Notes under the pieces: generated by a model | The model's input: the letters and a program-made list of their open reading frames with translations, nothing else | Databases searched by the model: none | What the model was told of the DNA's origin: nothing | Shown: one piece after another, positions 53,814 to 62,915 of the stretch | How positions within the stretch are numbered: position 1 is the first letter of the stretch | Layout: the number at the start of each line of letters is the position of its first letter | Assembly (NCBI GenBank): GCA_009911035.1 | Contig: QXWO01000022.1 | Span: 16,906-80,905 of the forward strand | From: Lachnospiraceae bacterium | GTDB taxonomy: Bacteria > Bacillota > Clostridia > Lachnospirales > Lachnospiraceae | Reading direction: 5' to 3' | Length of the DNA: 64,000 bases | Program-made: the position numbers and the translations under genes

Positions 53814-55671
53814 AAAGAATATGGGGGCGACGTTAAGACGGCTGATTGCTTATATCCTGAAAGAATATAAATGGCAGTGCCTGTTGGTGGCGTTATGTAT
53901 TCTGGTCAGCACTGTCGCGAATATTGGCGGCACTTTGTTCATGCGGAACCTGATTGATGACTACATCCTGCCATTTGTGAATCAGACACAGCCCGATTTG
54001 TACCCTCTTTTCAAAGCATTGCTTGTGATGGCAGCAGTTTATTATGTCGGCGTGTTCTGCACGTGGGCTTATAACTACATTATGATTTATGTGTCGCAGG
54101 GAATGTTAAAAAAAGTAAGGGATGACCTGTTTCGTCACATGGAACACTTGCCCATCCGCTATTTTGACACAAAATCCCATGGGGACATCATGAGCATTTA
54201 CACCAATGACACAGATACCCTGCGGCAGGTGATCAGCCAGAGTATGCCGCAGATGCTGTCCGCAGTGATCACCATTGTGGGGGTTTTTGTATCTATGTTG
54301 GTTTTAAGCCGTCCACTGACACTGATCACGGTTGTGATGGTAGTCTGCATGGTATTCGCAACGAGAAACATATCCTCAAAGAGCGGGCACTATTTTGTGA
54401 AGCAGCAGACGGACGTGGGGAGTCTGAACGGATACATAGAGGAAATGATGGAAGGCCAGAAGGTAGTAAAGGTATTCTGCCATGAGAAAGCCTGTATACA
54501 GGATTTTAAGACTCTGAATGGAAAATTGCGGGACAGCACGAACAATGCGAACCGTTATGCCAGCATCCTGATGCCTGTGCTTGGCAACCTTGGGTATGTC
54601 AGTTATGCAGTAATCGCAATGGTTGGGGCCTGCCTGTCTATTTTTGGCGGGCAGATGACTCTTGGAACGCTGGCATCTTTCCTGCAGTTTTCCCGCTCCT
54701 TCAATCAGCCGATCTCACAGCTTTCACAGCAGTTGAATTCTATCATCATGGCAATCGCGGGTGCAGAGAGGATTTTTGGGCTGTTGGATGAGGAGCCGGA
54801 AAAGGATGGCGGATATGTAAAGCTGGTAAACGCACACTATGATGAAAAGGGAAATCTGACAGAAGTCCCTGACAGGACGGGGATGTGGGCGTGGAAGCAT
54901 TATCATAAGGCAGACAATACGACAACTTATCAGCCGATGCAGGGAGATGTAGTTTTTGACCATGTGGACTTCGGCTATACGGAAGATAAGGAGATTTTGC
55001 ATGATATAGAGATTTTTGCGAGACCGGGGCAGAAAGTAGCCTTTGTGGGAGCTACCGGCGCAGGAAAAACAACGATTACCAATCTGATCAACCGGTTTTA
55101 TGATGTGCAGGATGGCAAAATCCGTTATGACGGCATCAATATCAATAAAATCAGGAAAGATGATCTGCGGCATTCCCTGGGGCTGGTACTGCAGGATACC
55201 CATTTGTTTACCGGTACTGTCATGGACAATATCCGGTATGGGAAATTGGATGCTGCGGAAGCGGAAGTTATTCAGGCGGCAAAACTGGCAAATGCCCACG
55301 AATTTATTATGAAACTTCCCGATGGGTATCAGACAGAACTAAAAGGAAGCGGGAACAGTCTTTCCCAGGGCCAGCGTCAGCTCCTGGCGATTGCGAGAGT
55401 GGCGGTGGCTGATCCGCCGGTGCTGATTCTGGATGAAGCGACTTCCAGCATTGATACCCGCACGGAAAAAATCGTGCAGGAGGGCATGGACCGGCTGATG
55501 AAAGGCAGGACGGTATTTGTGATCGCCCACAGGCTTTCCACAATCAAAAATTCGGATGTGATCATGGTGCTGGATCATGGGAGGATTGTGGAGAGAGGAG
55601 ATCATGACAGTTTGTTGGCGAAGCGGGGAATGTATTATCAGCTTTATACCGGAAAACTGGAGCAGGAATAG
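53794..55671 (+). CDS. ABC exporter half-transporter with catalytic ATP site (BmrD-like)
   Basis: The 625-residue partner has six helices, then an insertion (about 355-395) before the ATPase domain. Walker A is GATGAGKTT, Walker B LILDEATSSID with the catalytic Glu, and the switch FVIAHRLSTI. The signature is LSQGQRQ, which faces the degenerate Walker site of the first protein. ATG 53794 has AAGGAGG 6 bases upstream; an ORF extending further upstream lacks a site. The start lies inside the end of the previous gene, ensuring coupled synthesis of the heterodimer. Confidence 0.94.
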   Translation: MMIVGNKKNMGATLRRLIAYILKEYKWQCLLVALCILVSTVANIGGTLFMRNLIDDYILPFVNQTQPDLYPLFKALLVMAAVYYVGVFCTWAYNYIMIYVSQGMLKKVRDDLFRHMEHLPIRYFDTKSHGDIMSIYTNDTDTLRQVISQSMPQMLSAVITIVGVFVSMLVLSRPLTLITVVMVVCMVFATRNISSKSGHYFVKQQTDVGSLNGYIEEMMEGQKVVKVFCHEKACIQDFKTLNGKLRDSTNNANRYASILMPVLGNLGYVSYAVIAMVGACLSIFGGQMTLGTLASFLQFSRSFNQPISQLSQQLNSIIMAIAGAERIFGLLDEEPEKDGGYVKLVNAHYDEKGNLTEVPDRTGMWAWKHYHKADNTTTYQPMQGDVVFDHVDFGYTEDKEILHDIEIFARPGQKVAFVGATGAGKTTITNLINRFYDVQDGKIRYDGININKIRKDDLRHSLGLVLQDTHLFTGTVMDNIRYGKLDAAEAEVIQAAKLANAHEFIMKLPDGYQTELKGSGNSLSQGQRQLLAIARVAVADPPVLILDEATSSIDTRTEKIVQEGMDRLMKGRTVFVIAHRLSTIKNSDVIMVLDHGRIVERGDHDSLLAKRGMYYQLYTGKLEQE

Positions 55672-55847
55672 TTTTTATCTGTCATGATTCAAATGATCAG
55701 AGCTGGATTAAGAAAGGAGTATAAAATAAAGAAAGGATGGTGCTTATATGGACACAATGTACTAGTCAACAAAAACTGGACACAAATTTTAAATTTTTTT
55801 ACAACAAGAATTGATTTTCTGTGCAATATCATGGATTTTTTGATACA

Positions 55848-55975
55848 TCCTTGTTTGGCTGGGTGGAGTGTATCAGGCATTCTGCGATTGTAAAGCCTGC
55901 TTGCGCACCGCTTACGCGGCTTCGGGATTGACAATCACTCCATACCTGATGTCTGGCACCTAAGCCAAACAAGGA
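55848..55975. repeat. 128-base hairpin inside the IS end
   Basis: TCCTTGTTTGGCT (55848-55860) and AGCCAAACAAGGA (55963-55975) are perfect 13-bp arms. Inner segments GGAGTG/CACTCC and GATTGT/ACAATC are also complementary, so a long cruciform or RNA hairpin can form. It lies just downstream of the transposase (minus strand). Confidence 0.75.
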
Positions 55976-55995
55976 AGAGTCTATGCCGCCAGGCA

Positions 55996-56760
55996 TCAGC
56001 TCCCAGCACTAACTCCTGTGACAAAGTCTTTCGGCGCGTAGGCCTCCTTGAACTGCTGCGGCGTAAGGTATTTCAGCGAATATGCGGGCCGTGCAGTATT
56101 GAAAAATGTAATGTATGTTGCCACTTCCTGCTCAACAGGGCTTTCCCCGGTGACATGGAAATCCATGAAGATTTCCGCTTTGATCCATCCATTGATGGAC
56201 TCCATCGCCGCATTGTCCGTTGGTGTCCCGGCTCTTGACATTGACCGGGTAATGCTGTACATCGGCAGCAGCTCGTTGAACGTTTTGGATGCATAGACCG
56301 CGCCCTGGTCGCTGTGAAGGATCATCTCATACTGCGGGTACTGTTCCTTCAGTGCGATCAGATCATCCAGGCCGCTCAGGTATCCGGTCACCCCGCCTGG
56401 ATGAGAGGGCATGGGCAAGGATCTCGTTGTTCCAAATATCCATGTATAGCGTAAGTTCATAATAAATGCCCTTCACATAGAAAGCAGTCATGTCGCTAAC
56501 AACGCACTGCAGCGGTCTGTCAACCTGCATCTCGGCCATGAGCAGGTTCGGATATATCTTGAACGGGTTTCCGGGCTTCGTGTATTTATAGTGTTTCGTC
56601 CCGCTCTTTATTCCGAGCGTCTTACAGCATTTGTGCGCGTAAGGATCCGACATGACAGTGCCTGTATCCAGACGGATCTTGGCATTCAGCCATCTGTATC
56701 CGTGAGAAGGATAACGAAGATGGTATTCCGCGAACAGCGCCAGATTGTTGAGCTGATTTT
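55996..56760 (-). pseudogene. IS3-family transposase (OrfB), truncated and frameshifted
   Basis: On the minus strand the frame first reads RYPSHGYRWLNAKIRLDTG, VMSDPYAHKCCKTLGIK, then the integrase core VVSDMTAFYVKG and YMDIWNNEILAHALS. Near 56385-56405 the frame breaks, and the adjacent frame continues GYLSGLDDLIALK, ILHSDQGAVYASK and GTPTDNAAMESINGWIKAE, ending EAYAPKDFVTGVSAGS. The three acidic DDE residues are all present but split between frames. The N-terminal HTH part is missing. Confidence 0.85.
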
Positions 56761-56779
56761 GTCAAGATTAGTTGACACA

Positions 56780-57097
56780 TTTTCCTCAAGGATTTTGTAT
56801 CCTAAGAACCGTACCGAACTGGACGACATCCACGACAAGTTATTGGAGAGTTTCGATGCGAATGTCAAGCCGGAACATCCCCTGGACGGGTTCAGCTTTG
56901 ATACGGCAAATGTAACAACACAGTGCGCGGCGGTAGAAGTGGCTTGTGACACTTATTACGGACCATTAATGTACGGGCTGGTTCAGGATGTGGATTCCTC
57001 GATTGTGGAATTTAAGGCAGCTATGGAAAGCGCAGGTATTCAGGACGTTATGACAGAACTGCAGAGCCAGGCAGATGCTTATCTGGCAGGGAAATAG
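56780..57097 (+). pseudogene. C-terminal remnant of a sugar-binding lipoprotein (LplA/DUF3502 type)
   Basis: The frame begins at the IS border and reads FSSRILYPKNRTELDDIHDK, continuing GFSFDTANVTTQCAAVEVAC, YYGPLMYGLVQDVDSSIVEF and IQDVMTELQSQADAYLAGK. This matches the C-terminal ~105 residues of LplA-like solute-binding proteins with a DUF3502 end. The signal peptide and ligand-binding lobes are gone. It probably belonged to a sugar transporter that worked with the AraC and DUF5107 genes to the right. Confidence 0.75.
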
Positions 57098-57144
57098 TAT
57101 AAAATATGGCTTGGGGGGGACTATGTCCGGATGGGCATAGTCCC

Positions 57145-57987
57145 TCATACATTTGCGCGGAAAGAAGCCGGTGTTACGCCCACATTTTTTTTGAAGGCGG
57201 AGCAGAAAACGCTCTCACAGGAGAATCCTGTCTGGAAGCAAATGCTCTTTATGGTAAGCCGTGTGTTTTTCAGCAGATATTTGGCAGTGTTTATGCGCAC
57301 GGAAACAATATACTCATGCGGGGTGAAGCCGGTTTCGTTTTTAAAGATACGGATAAAGTAATACGGGCTAATCATGGCCCGTCCAGCTAAGTCTTCCACT
57401 GTGATATTGTCCGCAAAATGTTCATTGATATAGGCGATGCTCTCTTCAATGGCGCCGGAGTGGTTATATACGGATGCCTGAACCGGGTTAAACAGAAGGA
57501 AGGTAGTCAGTATGTCAGAAATCTGTTTGGAAAGCAGAGCTTCCCGAATCAGCGTCCCGTTTTGAAAGGTGTCATAAATCTGCTGCATTTTGAAAACGGC
57601 AGGCAGAGGGTCGGTCAGGGTAAAAACATTGCCAAGATGCGAAATCACCAAATTGTAGTAGGCTCTGGCCATTGGTCCGTCAAAATGTACCCATAGACAC
57701 TCCCAGCCTGAATCGGTATAATAGCCATGGGGTTCGTAGCAGTCAAGAAGGATAAAGGAACCGGCGCAGACCGTCTCTTCCTTATCCTGATAATTTACTG
57801 TGAGGGTTCCGCTGCGGATATATATCAGTAAAAAACTGTCATAGGAATTCCGGTGAAGCCGGTAACCGCTTTCATAGAAAAAGAGACCGGTGACAATCGG
57901 ATAAAAAAAGGTACGCTTTGCGGCAACGCTTGGGGAATAGATAAAATATTCCGACCGGGGAGCTACAAACTGTTCGCAGGATTTCAA
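57145..57987 (-). CDS. AraC family transcriptional regulator
   Basis: The 280-residue protein has an N-terminal cupin domain (HRNSYDSFLLIYIRSGTLTV, GSFILLDCYEPHGYYT, WECLWVHFDG), typical of sugar-sensing AraC proteins. Two C-terminal HTH motifs follow (NITVEDLAGRAMISPYYFIR, IKSICFQTGFSCESVFCSAF). It is divergent from the DUF5107 gene, whose promoter region it shares (57988-58201), so it is the likely regulator of that gene. Confidence 0.92.
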   Translation of the reverse strand: MKSCEQFVAPRSEYFIYSPSVAAKRTFFYPIVTGLFFYESGYRLHRNSYDSFLLIYIRSGTLTVNYQDKEETVCAGSFILLDCYEPHGYYTDSGWECLWVHFDGPMARAYYNLVISHLGNVFTLTDPLPAVFKMQQIYDTFQNGTLIREALLSKQISDILTTFLLFNPVQASVYNHSGAIEESIAYINEHFADNITVEDLAGRAMISPYYFIRIFKNETGFTPHEYIVSVRINTAKYLLKNTRLTIKSICFQTGFSCESVFCSAFKKNVGVTPASFRANV

Positions 57988-58201
57988 AATAGTCCCTCCT
58001 ATCTGTATAAGTATATATGTATATTACAGTGGATTGCGGAAAAAGACAAGCGCAAATTTTATAAATAAAATAGCAGTTATCGGGAATGTATTCAGAAGGG
58101 CAAAGAGGTATAGTAAAGTCAACAGGAAAGCAAGGCTGCAACAGCCGACATTTTAAGGCTCTGGCATGGAAGTAAGTTTGAGAGAAAGGATGTGACAGAA
58201 C

Positions 58202-61200
58202 ATGAGTGAAGTCAAAGTATGGGAAGGAAAGGTGAGTATTCCTACCTATGAAATAGGGGCGGCGGAAAAGAACCCTATTTTTCTGGATAAGAGGGTATAT
58301 CAGGGAAGTTCGGGGAAGGTTTATCCTTATCCTACAGTGGAAAAAATCAGTGATACAAAAGCAGACAAAGAATACCAGGCGGTCTGGCTTGAAAATGAAT
58401 ATCTGAAGGTGATGGTTCTGCCGGAACTTGGGGGACGAATCCAGAGAGCCTATGATAAAACAAATGATTATGATTTTGTCTACTATAATCATGTGATTAA
58501 ACCGGCTCTGGTAGGGCTGTGCGGGCCATGGATTTCCGGCGGCATTGAGTTTAACTGGCCCCAGCACCACAGACCCACAACGTATCTGCCGGTAGACCAT
58601 ATTGTCACGGAGAATGAGGATGGGAGTAAGTCTGTGCTGTGCCACGATGTAGACCAGATGTACGGGACAAAAGGGATTGCAAAAATTACTTTGTATCCGG
58701 GCAGGGCGTATATTGAAATTATGGGACAGTTATATAACAGGACGCCGCTTCCGCAGACATTTTTGTGGTGGGCAAACCCGGCAGTCCCGGTCAATGACCA
58801 TACCCAGTCTATTTTCCCGCCGGATGTCCATGCGGTGATGGACCATGGAAAGAGGGATGTTTCCAGATTCCCGATTGCAACAGGAATTTATTACAAAAAG
58901 GATTACAGCGACGGCGTGGATATTTCCCGATATAAGAACATTCCCGTGCCGACTTCCTATATGGCGGAAAAGTCAAAATATGATTTTGTAGGTGGGTATG
59001 ATTATCAGAAAAAGGCGGGAATCCTTCATGTTGCCGACCATCATATCTCGCCGGGCAAGAAGCAGTGGACATGGGGATGCGGGGACTTCGGCAAGGCGTG
59101 GGATCGCAACCTTACGGATGAGGACGGCCCGTATGTAGAGCTGATGACGGGCGTATATACGGATAACCAGCCAGATTTCACGTGGCTGAAGCCTTTTGAG
59201 GAAAAAACATTTAAGCAGTATTTCATGCCTTATAAGGCGGTTGGGCAGGTTAAGAATGCTACGATCAACGCGGCAGTCAATATGACGGCGGAAGACGGAA
59301 AAGTGAAAGTGATCGTTTATGCCACCGGGCAACATAAGGCGAAGGTAAATGTTACATATGGTGGAAATATCCTGTTGAAAGAAGAAGCACTGATTTCTCC
59401 GACAGATATTTTTGAAAAAGAAATCATATATGCCGTGGAAGACGAAACGAAGCTTACTGTGTGTGTGACAGAAGGCGACCGGGTGCTGGTGGCTTATACA
59501 CCGGAGAAACAGGAAATTGAAAAACTTCCTGATCCGGCGGAAGCTGTGGCGGAGCCGGAGAAAATCGCTACGGTAGAAGAACTGTATCTGGCAGGACTCC
59601 ACATTGAGCAGTACCGCCATGCCACTTATCTTCCTGACCCTTATTATCTGGAAGCCTTAAAACGGGATCCGGGGGATATCCGTGTCAATAACGCATACGG
59701 AGCGCTCCTTATGCGCCGGTGTAATTTTGCGGAAGCGAAAAAATATCTGGAAAAAGCATTGGAACGGATGACGAAGCGCAACCCCAATCCATACAGCAGT
59801 GAGGCTTATTATAATCTTGGTCTTGTAAAGCTGTTTCTTGGAGACCAGGATGGGGCTTATGATGATTTCTTTAAGGCAACATGGAGCAATGAACAGCAGG
59901 AGATGTCTTTCTACTATCTGGCTGCCATTGACGCATGCAAAGGGGCTTTTGCACACGGTCTGGAAATGGTAGACAAAGGGCTTGTAAAAAATGCCCATAA
60001 TATTAAGGCCCGCGGCTTAAAGGTGTACCTTTTGAGAAAGCTTGGAAGGATTGAGGAGGCAAAGGCGCTGGCGGCGGAAAATCTGGCACTGGACCCCTTC
60101 GATTTCATGACAGGCAATGAAATGGCAATCATGGAGGACAGTGCGGAACAGAGGAAAGAATTAAACGTATTAATGCGTGATTTTGCACAGAATTACCTGA
60201 TGACGGCAAGGGACTATGCAGAAGCAGGGGCATATGCGGAAGCAGTGGAACTGCTGGATGACTGTAAGAGCGCAAACCCGCTGGTGAGATATTATCAGGG
60301 CTATTATCTGGAAAAAATGGGAAAGACAAAAGAAGCGGAGGCAAAAGTGGCACAGGCAGAGAAGATGAGCCCGGACTACTGCTTCCCCAATAAAATGGAA
60401 GACGTGCCGGTACTGCGTTATGCGGCCCGGCGTTATGATGCGGGGATGGCAGCGTATTACCTTGGGAACCTGTTCTTTGACAAGCTGCAGTGGCAGGAGG
60501 CTGTAGGGCTGTGGGAGAAAGCGGCGGCGCAGTATCCGGATTTCCCTACGGTACACCGGAATCTGTCACTGGCTTATTTTAACAAAATAGGCGACAGGGA
60601 AGCGGCAAAGCGGGAAATGGAAAAAGCTTTTGCGCTGGATACAACGGATGTGCGGGTATTCCTTGAAATGGACCAGCTCTATAAGAAACTGGACTACAGT
60701 TTTGCTGACAGGCTTGCAAAGTACGAAGAACACCGGGAAATGATTGCCGGGAGGGACGACCTGTTTATTGAATATATTACGCTTCAGAACATGGTGGGAG
60801 ACCACAAAAAGGCATATGACCTTGCCATGGGGCATAGATTCCATACATGGGAAGGCGGCGAAGGGAAGATTACGACCCAGTATACCATGGCGCTGGTGGA
60901 ACTTGCCAAGAAGGCCCTTAAAGAAGGGAACACTGCGGAGTCAGAGCGGCTTTTGCGTGAATCCTTAAGCTATCCGGAAAACCTTGGCGAAGGAAAACTG
61001 GAAGGAACCAAGGATAACCATGTATATTATAATCTTGGCCTTGCGCTGGAGGCACAGGGAAGGACGGAAGAAGCAGGGAAGTGTTATGAGACGGCGACTG
61101 TGGGGACGGATGAACCGGCAGGGATGATGTATTACAATGACCAGCCTGCGGATATGATCATGTATCAAGGGCTTGCGAAGCTGAAACTTGGCAGGGCTGC

Positions 61201-61477
61201 TGAAGCGAAATCCAGATTTTACCGTCTGATCGATTACGGTGAGCAGCATTTATGGGATGAGGTAAAGATTGGATATTTCGCGGTATCACTGCCGGAATTC
61301 CAGATATTCAACGAGGATTATACTGCAAGAAATAAAGCCCACTGTTATTATCTTATGGGGTTAGGAAACTGGGGCCTTGGAAATGAAGAAAAGGCAAAAG
61401 AGTTTTTCCATAAGGCACTGGATATAGAACCGTCGCATATGCAGTGTACCCTGTATCTGTCAAATTTAGAGTCATAA
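58202..61477 (+). CDS. DUF5107 and tetratricopeptide repeat protein
   Basis: The 1091-residue cytosolic protein has no signal peptide. The first ~340 residues form a galactose-mutarotase-like DUF5107 domain: MVLPELGGRIQRAYDKTNDY, GPWISGGIEFNWPQHHRP with the histidine pair, and WWANPAVPVNDHTQ. After a beta domain (about 345-440), the rest is TPR-like helical repeats (NAYGALLMRRCNFAEAKKYL, AYYNLGLVKLFLGDQDGAYD, YYLMGLGNWGLGNEEKAKEF). The family occurs in carbohydrate loci of gut Firmicutes, and a sugar-binding or glycan-processing role is inferred. GAGAAAGGA lies upstream. A weak terminator follows. Confidence 0.85.
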   Translation: MSEVKVWEGKVSIPTYEIGAAEKNPIFLDKRVYQGSSGKVYPYPTVEKISDTKADKEYQAVWLENEYLKVMVLPELGGRIQRAYDKTNDYDFVYYNHVIKPALVGLCGPWISGGIEFNWPQHHRPTTYLPVDHIVTENEDGSKSVLCHDVDQMYGTKGIAKITLYPGRAYIEIMGQLYNRTPLPQTFLWWANPAVPVNDHTQSIFPPDVHAVMDHGKRDVSRFPIATGIYYKKDYSDGVDISRYKNIPVPTSYMAEKSKYDFVGGYDYQKKAGILHVADHHISPGKKQWTWGCGDFGKAWDRNLTDEDGPYVELMTGVYTDNQPDFTWLKPFEEKTFKQYFMPYKAVGQVKNATINAAVNMTAEDGKVKVIVYATGQHKAKVNVTYGGNILLKEEALISPTDIFEKEIIYAVEDETKLTVCVTEGDRVLVAYTPEKQEIEKLPDPAEAVAEPEKIATVEELYLAGLHIEQYRHATYLPDPYYLEALKRDPGDIRVNNAYGALLMRRCNFAEAKKYLEKALERMTKRNPNPYSSEAYYNLGLVKLFLGDQDGAYDDFFKATWSNEQQEMSFYYLAAIDACKGAFAHGLEMVDKGLVKNAHNIKARGLKVYLLRKLGRIEEAKALAAENLALDPFDFMTGNEMAIMEDSAEQRKELNVLMRDFAQNYLMTARDYAEAGAYAEAVELLDDCKSANPLVRYYQGYYLEKMGKTKEAEAKVAQAEKMSPDYCFPNKMEDVPVLRYAARRYDAGMAAYYLGNLFFDKLQWQEAVGLWEKAAAQYPDFPTVHRNLSLAYFNKIGDREAAKREMEKAFALDTTDVRVFLEMDQLYKKLDYSFADRLAKYEEHREMIAGRDDLFIEYITLQNMVGDHKKAYDLAMGHRFHTWEGGEGKITTQYTMALVELAKKALKEGNTAESERLLRESLSYPENLGEGKLEGTKDNHVYYNLGLALEAQGRTEEAGKCYETATVGTDEPAGMMYYNDQPADMIMYQGLAKLKLGRAAEAKSRFYRLIDYGEQHLWDEVKIGYFAVSLPEFQIFNEDYTARNKAHCYYLMGLGNWGLGNEEKAKEFFHKALDIEPSHMQCTLYLSNLES

Positions 61478-61485
61478 GAAACCTG

Positions 61486-61519
61486 ATTGCCGGGGCCTGT
61501 ATAAGGTTCCGGCAATTTG
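61486..61519 (+). terminator. Probable terminator after the DUF5107 gene
   Basis: ATTGCCGG (61486-61493) and CCGGCAAT (61509-61516) form a perfect 8-bp stem, but only a short T stretch follows. Confidence 0.55.
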
Positions 61520-61603
61520 ACTGCCGCAAAAGATATGGAATATGTGCTTTTTAAAATAACTAGTGGATACGAATGAGGTGATGGTATCGGACGTTTACTT
61601 ATA

Positions 61604-62014
61604 ATGGAATTTGATGATTTGGAGAGAACTATATTTGATGAGGTAATGGAAATAGTCGCGCGGTATCCGGATTTTAAAAATTATGAATTGCAGCCCAAAC
61701 CAGTGCTGAAAATTTCAGGGCTTGAAATATACCCTGACCGGAGAAAAATATACAGTAACAGGAAGAAAGTGCATTTAACTGCCAAAGAATATGATCTTTT
61801 ATGCTTTCTGGTGGTAAACAGAGGAAGAGTATTGACTTATGACCAGATATATCAAAAAGTGTGGGGTGACTATGTACAGGATATCGGGAATAATACGATT
61901 GGCTTTCATATCTGTAAATTAAGGGAAAAATTATTTGCCACCTCTCCGGACACGCCTTTTGTCATACGGTGTGAGAGAAATGTAGGATATTGTTTCGAGC
62001 TTATAGCTGAATAA
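61604..62014 (+). CDS. OmpR-type winged-helix DNA-binding protein without receiver domain
   Basis: The 136-residue protein has the Trans_reg_C output domain (about 35-134): LTAKEYDLLCFLVVNRGRVL, YDQIYQKVWG, and the wing FVIRCERNVGYCFEL. The first ~35 residues are not a phospho-receiver and no conserved Asp site exists. The ATG has no ribosome binding site at normal distance. GAGGTG lies about 25 bases upstream, so start assignment is uncertain and an unusual start codon in the preceding in-frame GRLLI segment is possible. No kinase gene is adjacent. It may be constitutive or regulated by another protein. Confidence 0.75.
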   Translation: MEFDDLERTIFDEVMEIVARYPDFKNYELQPKPVLKISGLEIYPDRRKIYSNRKKVHLTAKEYDLLCFLVVNRGRVLTYDQIYQKVWGDYVQDIGNNTIGFHICKLREKLFATSPDTPFVIRCERNVGYCFELIAE

Positions 62015-62274
62015 TCTGCACAAACAGTCCTGTTTTTTAGCGGGGCTGTATTTTGTTGTCTGAATTTGCGTTTTTTCTATGCGAAAACCAGTTGGATCCT
62101 CATTTAAAACTAATACAGATTTTGTATACTTTCACTGCAACTGTCAATAAAGTTTACGGAAGTGAATTGTTAGTAAAGTGGGTTTTGCCAAAACAAGAGG
62201 AATAAAAGCTGGTATGCAGGTGGTTCTTATAAAATGAATATGGTAAAATTTTATAAGAAACGAGGTAAAGCAAT

Positions 62275-62643
62275 ATGGAAAAGAAGATTTATATCACAGA
62301 TGAAGAACGTGCAAAATGTCAAAAGGTGGCTGATGCGTTTGCAGAGCAGTACGAAATGGCGGATATTGTAGTGCTTGATGTAGGCAGATATGGTATTGTG
62401 ATGCTCAAATATTATACGCCGCCGCATGGCTTTGAGGAAGATGCAACTTTTACGGACGGCAAGGCATTGTTTGAAGCATTATGGCAGGAATGGCTTGATA
62501 TGAAGCTGTATCTTATCGCAAAAGGTACTCCATTGCTGGAAAAAGGGTATAAGGGTGTGTTTGAGAGCCTGACAAAAGAAAAACAGTCGGAACTTATCGG
62601 GCGAAAAGCCGTTTTCGCAAGAATGGCGGGAATAGGTCTGTAA
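62275..62643 (+). CDS. Hypothetical protein, 122 residues
   Basis: I do not recognise this family. The protein is soluble, with a mixed alpha/beta pattern: a charged N-terminal helix (DEERAKCQKVADAFAEQYEM), a strand-turn-strand (DIVVLDVGRYGIVMLKYYTP), then helices with EALWQEWLDMKLYL and a basic end. There is no signal peptide or membrane segment. GAGG lies upstream of the ATG at suitable distance. It stands alone between the orphan output-domain gene and the hairpin/HTH region. The 260-base gap before it (62015-62274) shows no convincing motif. Confidence 0.75.
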   Translation: MEKKIYITDEERAKCQKVADAFAEQYEMADIVVLDVGRYGIVMLKYYTPPHGFEEDATFTDGKALFEALWQEWLDMKLYLIAKGTPLLEKGYKGVFESLTKEKQSELIGRKAVFARMAGIGL

Positions 62644-62713
62644 AAAGATGTTTCTAACAAAGAAATAGATAGAGAGATGGATTCCGTAGGCGCAGGCATT
62701 GTGGGAATGTCGT

Positions 62714-62828
62714 ATAACTGGCTGTGTTTATGGAACTGTGGGAAACCCTGTTTGCAGGATGTGGGAAAGCTGCTTTTGCTTTTCCACAGGCTGTGAATGG
62801 GGTTTTCCATAGTTCCATAGCCAGTTAT
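62714..62828. repeat. 115-base imperfect hairpin
   Basis: ATAACTGGCT (62714-62723) pairs with AGCCAGTTAT (62819-62828). ATGGAACTGTGGGAAACCC (62730-62748) pairs with GGGTTTTCCATAGTTCCAT (62800-62818) with few mismatches. An inner TGTGG/CCACA stem closes the centre. The element sits 31 bases before the promoter of the HTH gene. Confidence 0.8.
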
Positions 62829-62858
62829 GCACATTTCCATGATGCAGGTCTTAAATAC

Positions 62859-62887
62859 TTGAAATGATTCGCCTGACCGCATATAAT
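62859..62887 (+). promoter_or_regulatory. Promoter of the HTH-response regulator operon
   Basis: TTGAAA (62859-62864), 17 bases, perfect TATAAT (62882-62887), 29 bases before ATG 62916. Confidence 0.78.
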
Positions 62888-62915
62888 TATATGGCAGAGA
62901 TTAAAGGAAGGGTGA

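Larger units (their letters stand above)
55758..56779 (-). mobile_element. Decayed IS3-family insertion sequence
   Basis: The element spans from TGTACTAGTCAACAAAAACT at the left to the complement of TGTGTCAACTAATCTTGACA at the right. The ends share TGT, GTCAAC and GACA elements in inverted order. Inside is an OrfB-type transposase on the minus strand. OrfA and the start of OrfB are missing, and OrfB is frameshifted, so the copy is immobile. The borders are estimates (within about 20 bases). The right border cuts into a solute-binding protein gene. Confidence 0.65.

Noticed and set aside
55684-55893. Small gene after the ABC exporter
   Set aside because: The frame crosses the IS border and has no recognisable family. 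The true gene start, if any, is cut by the IS.
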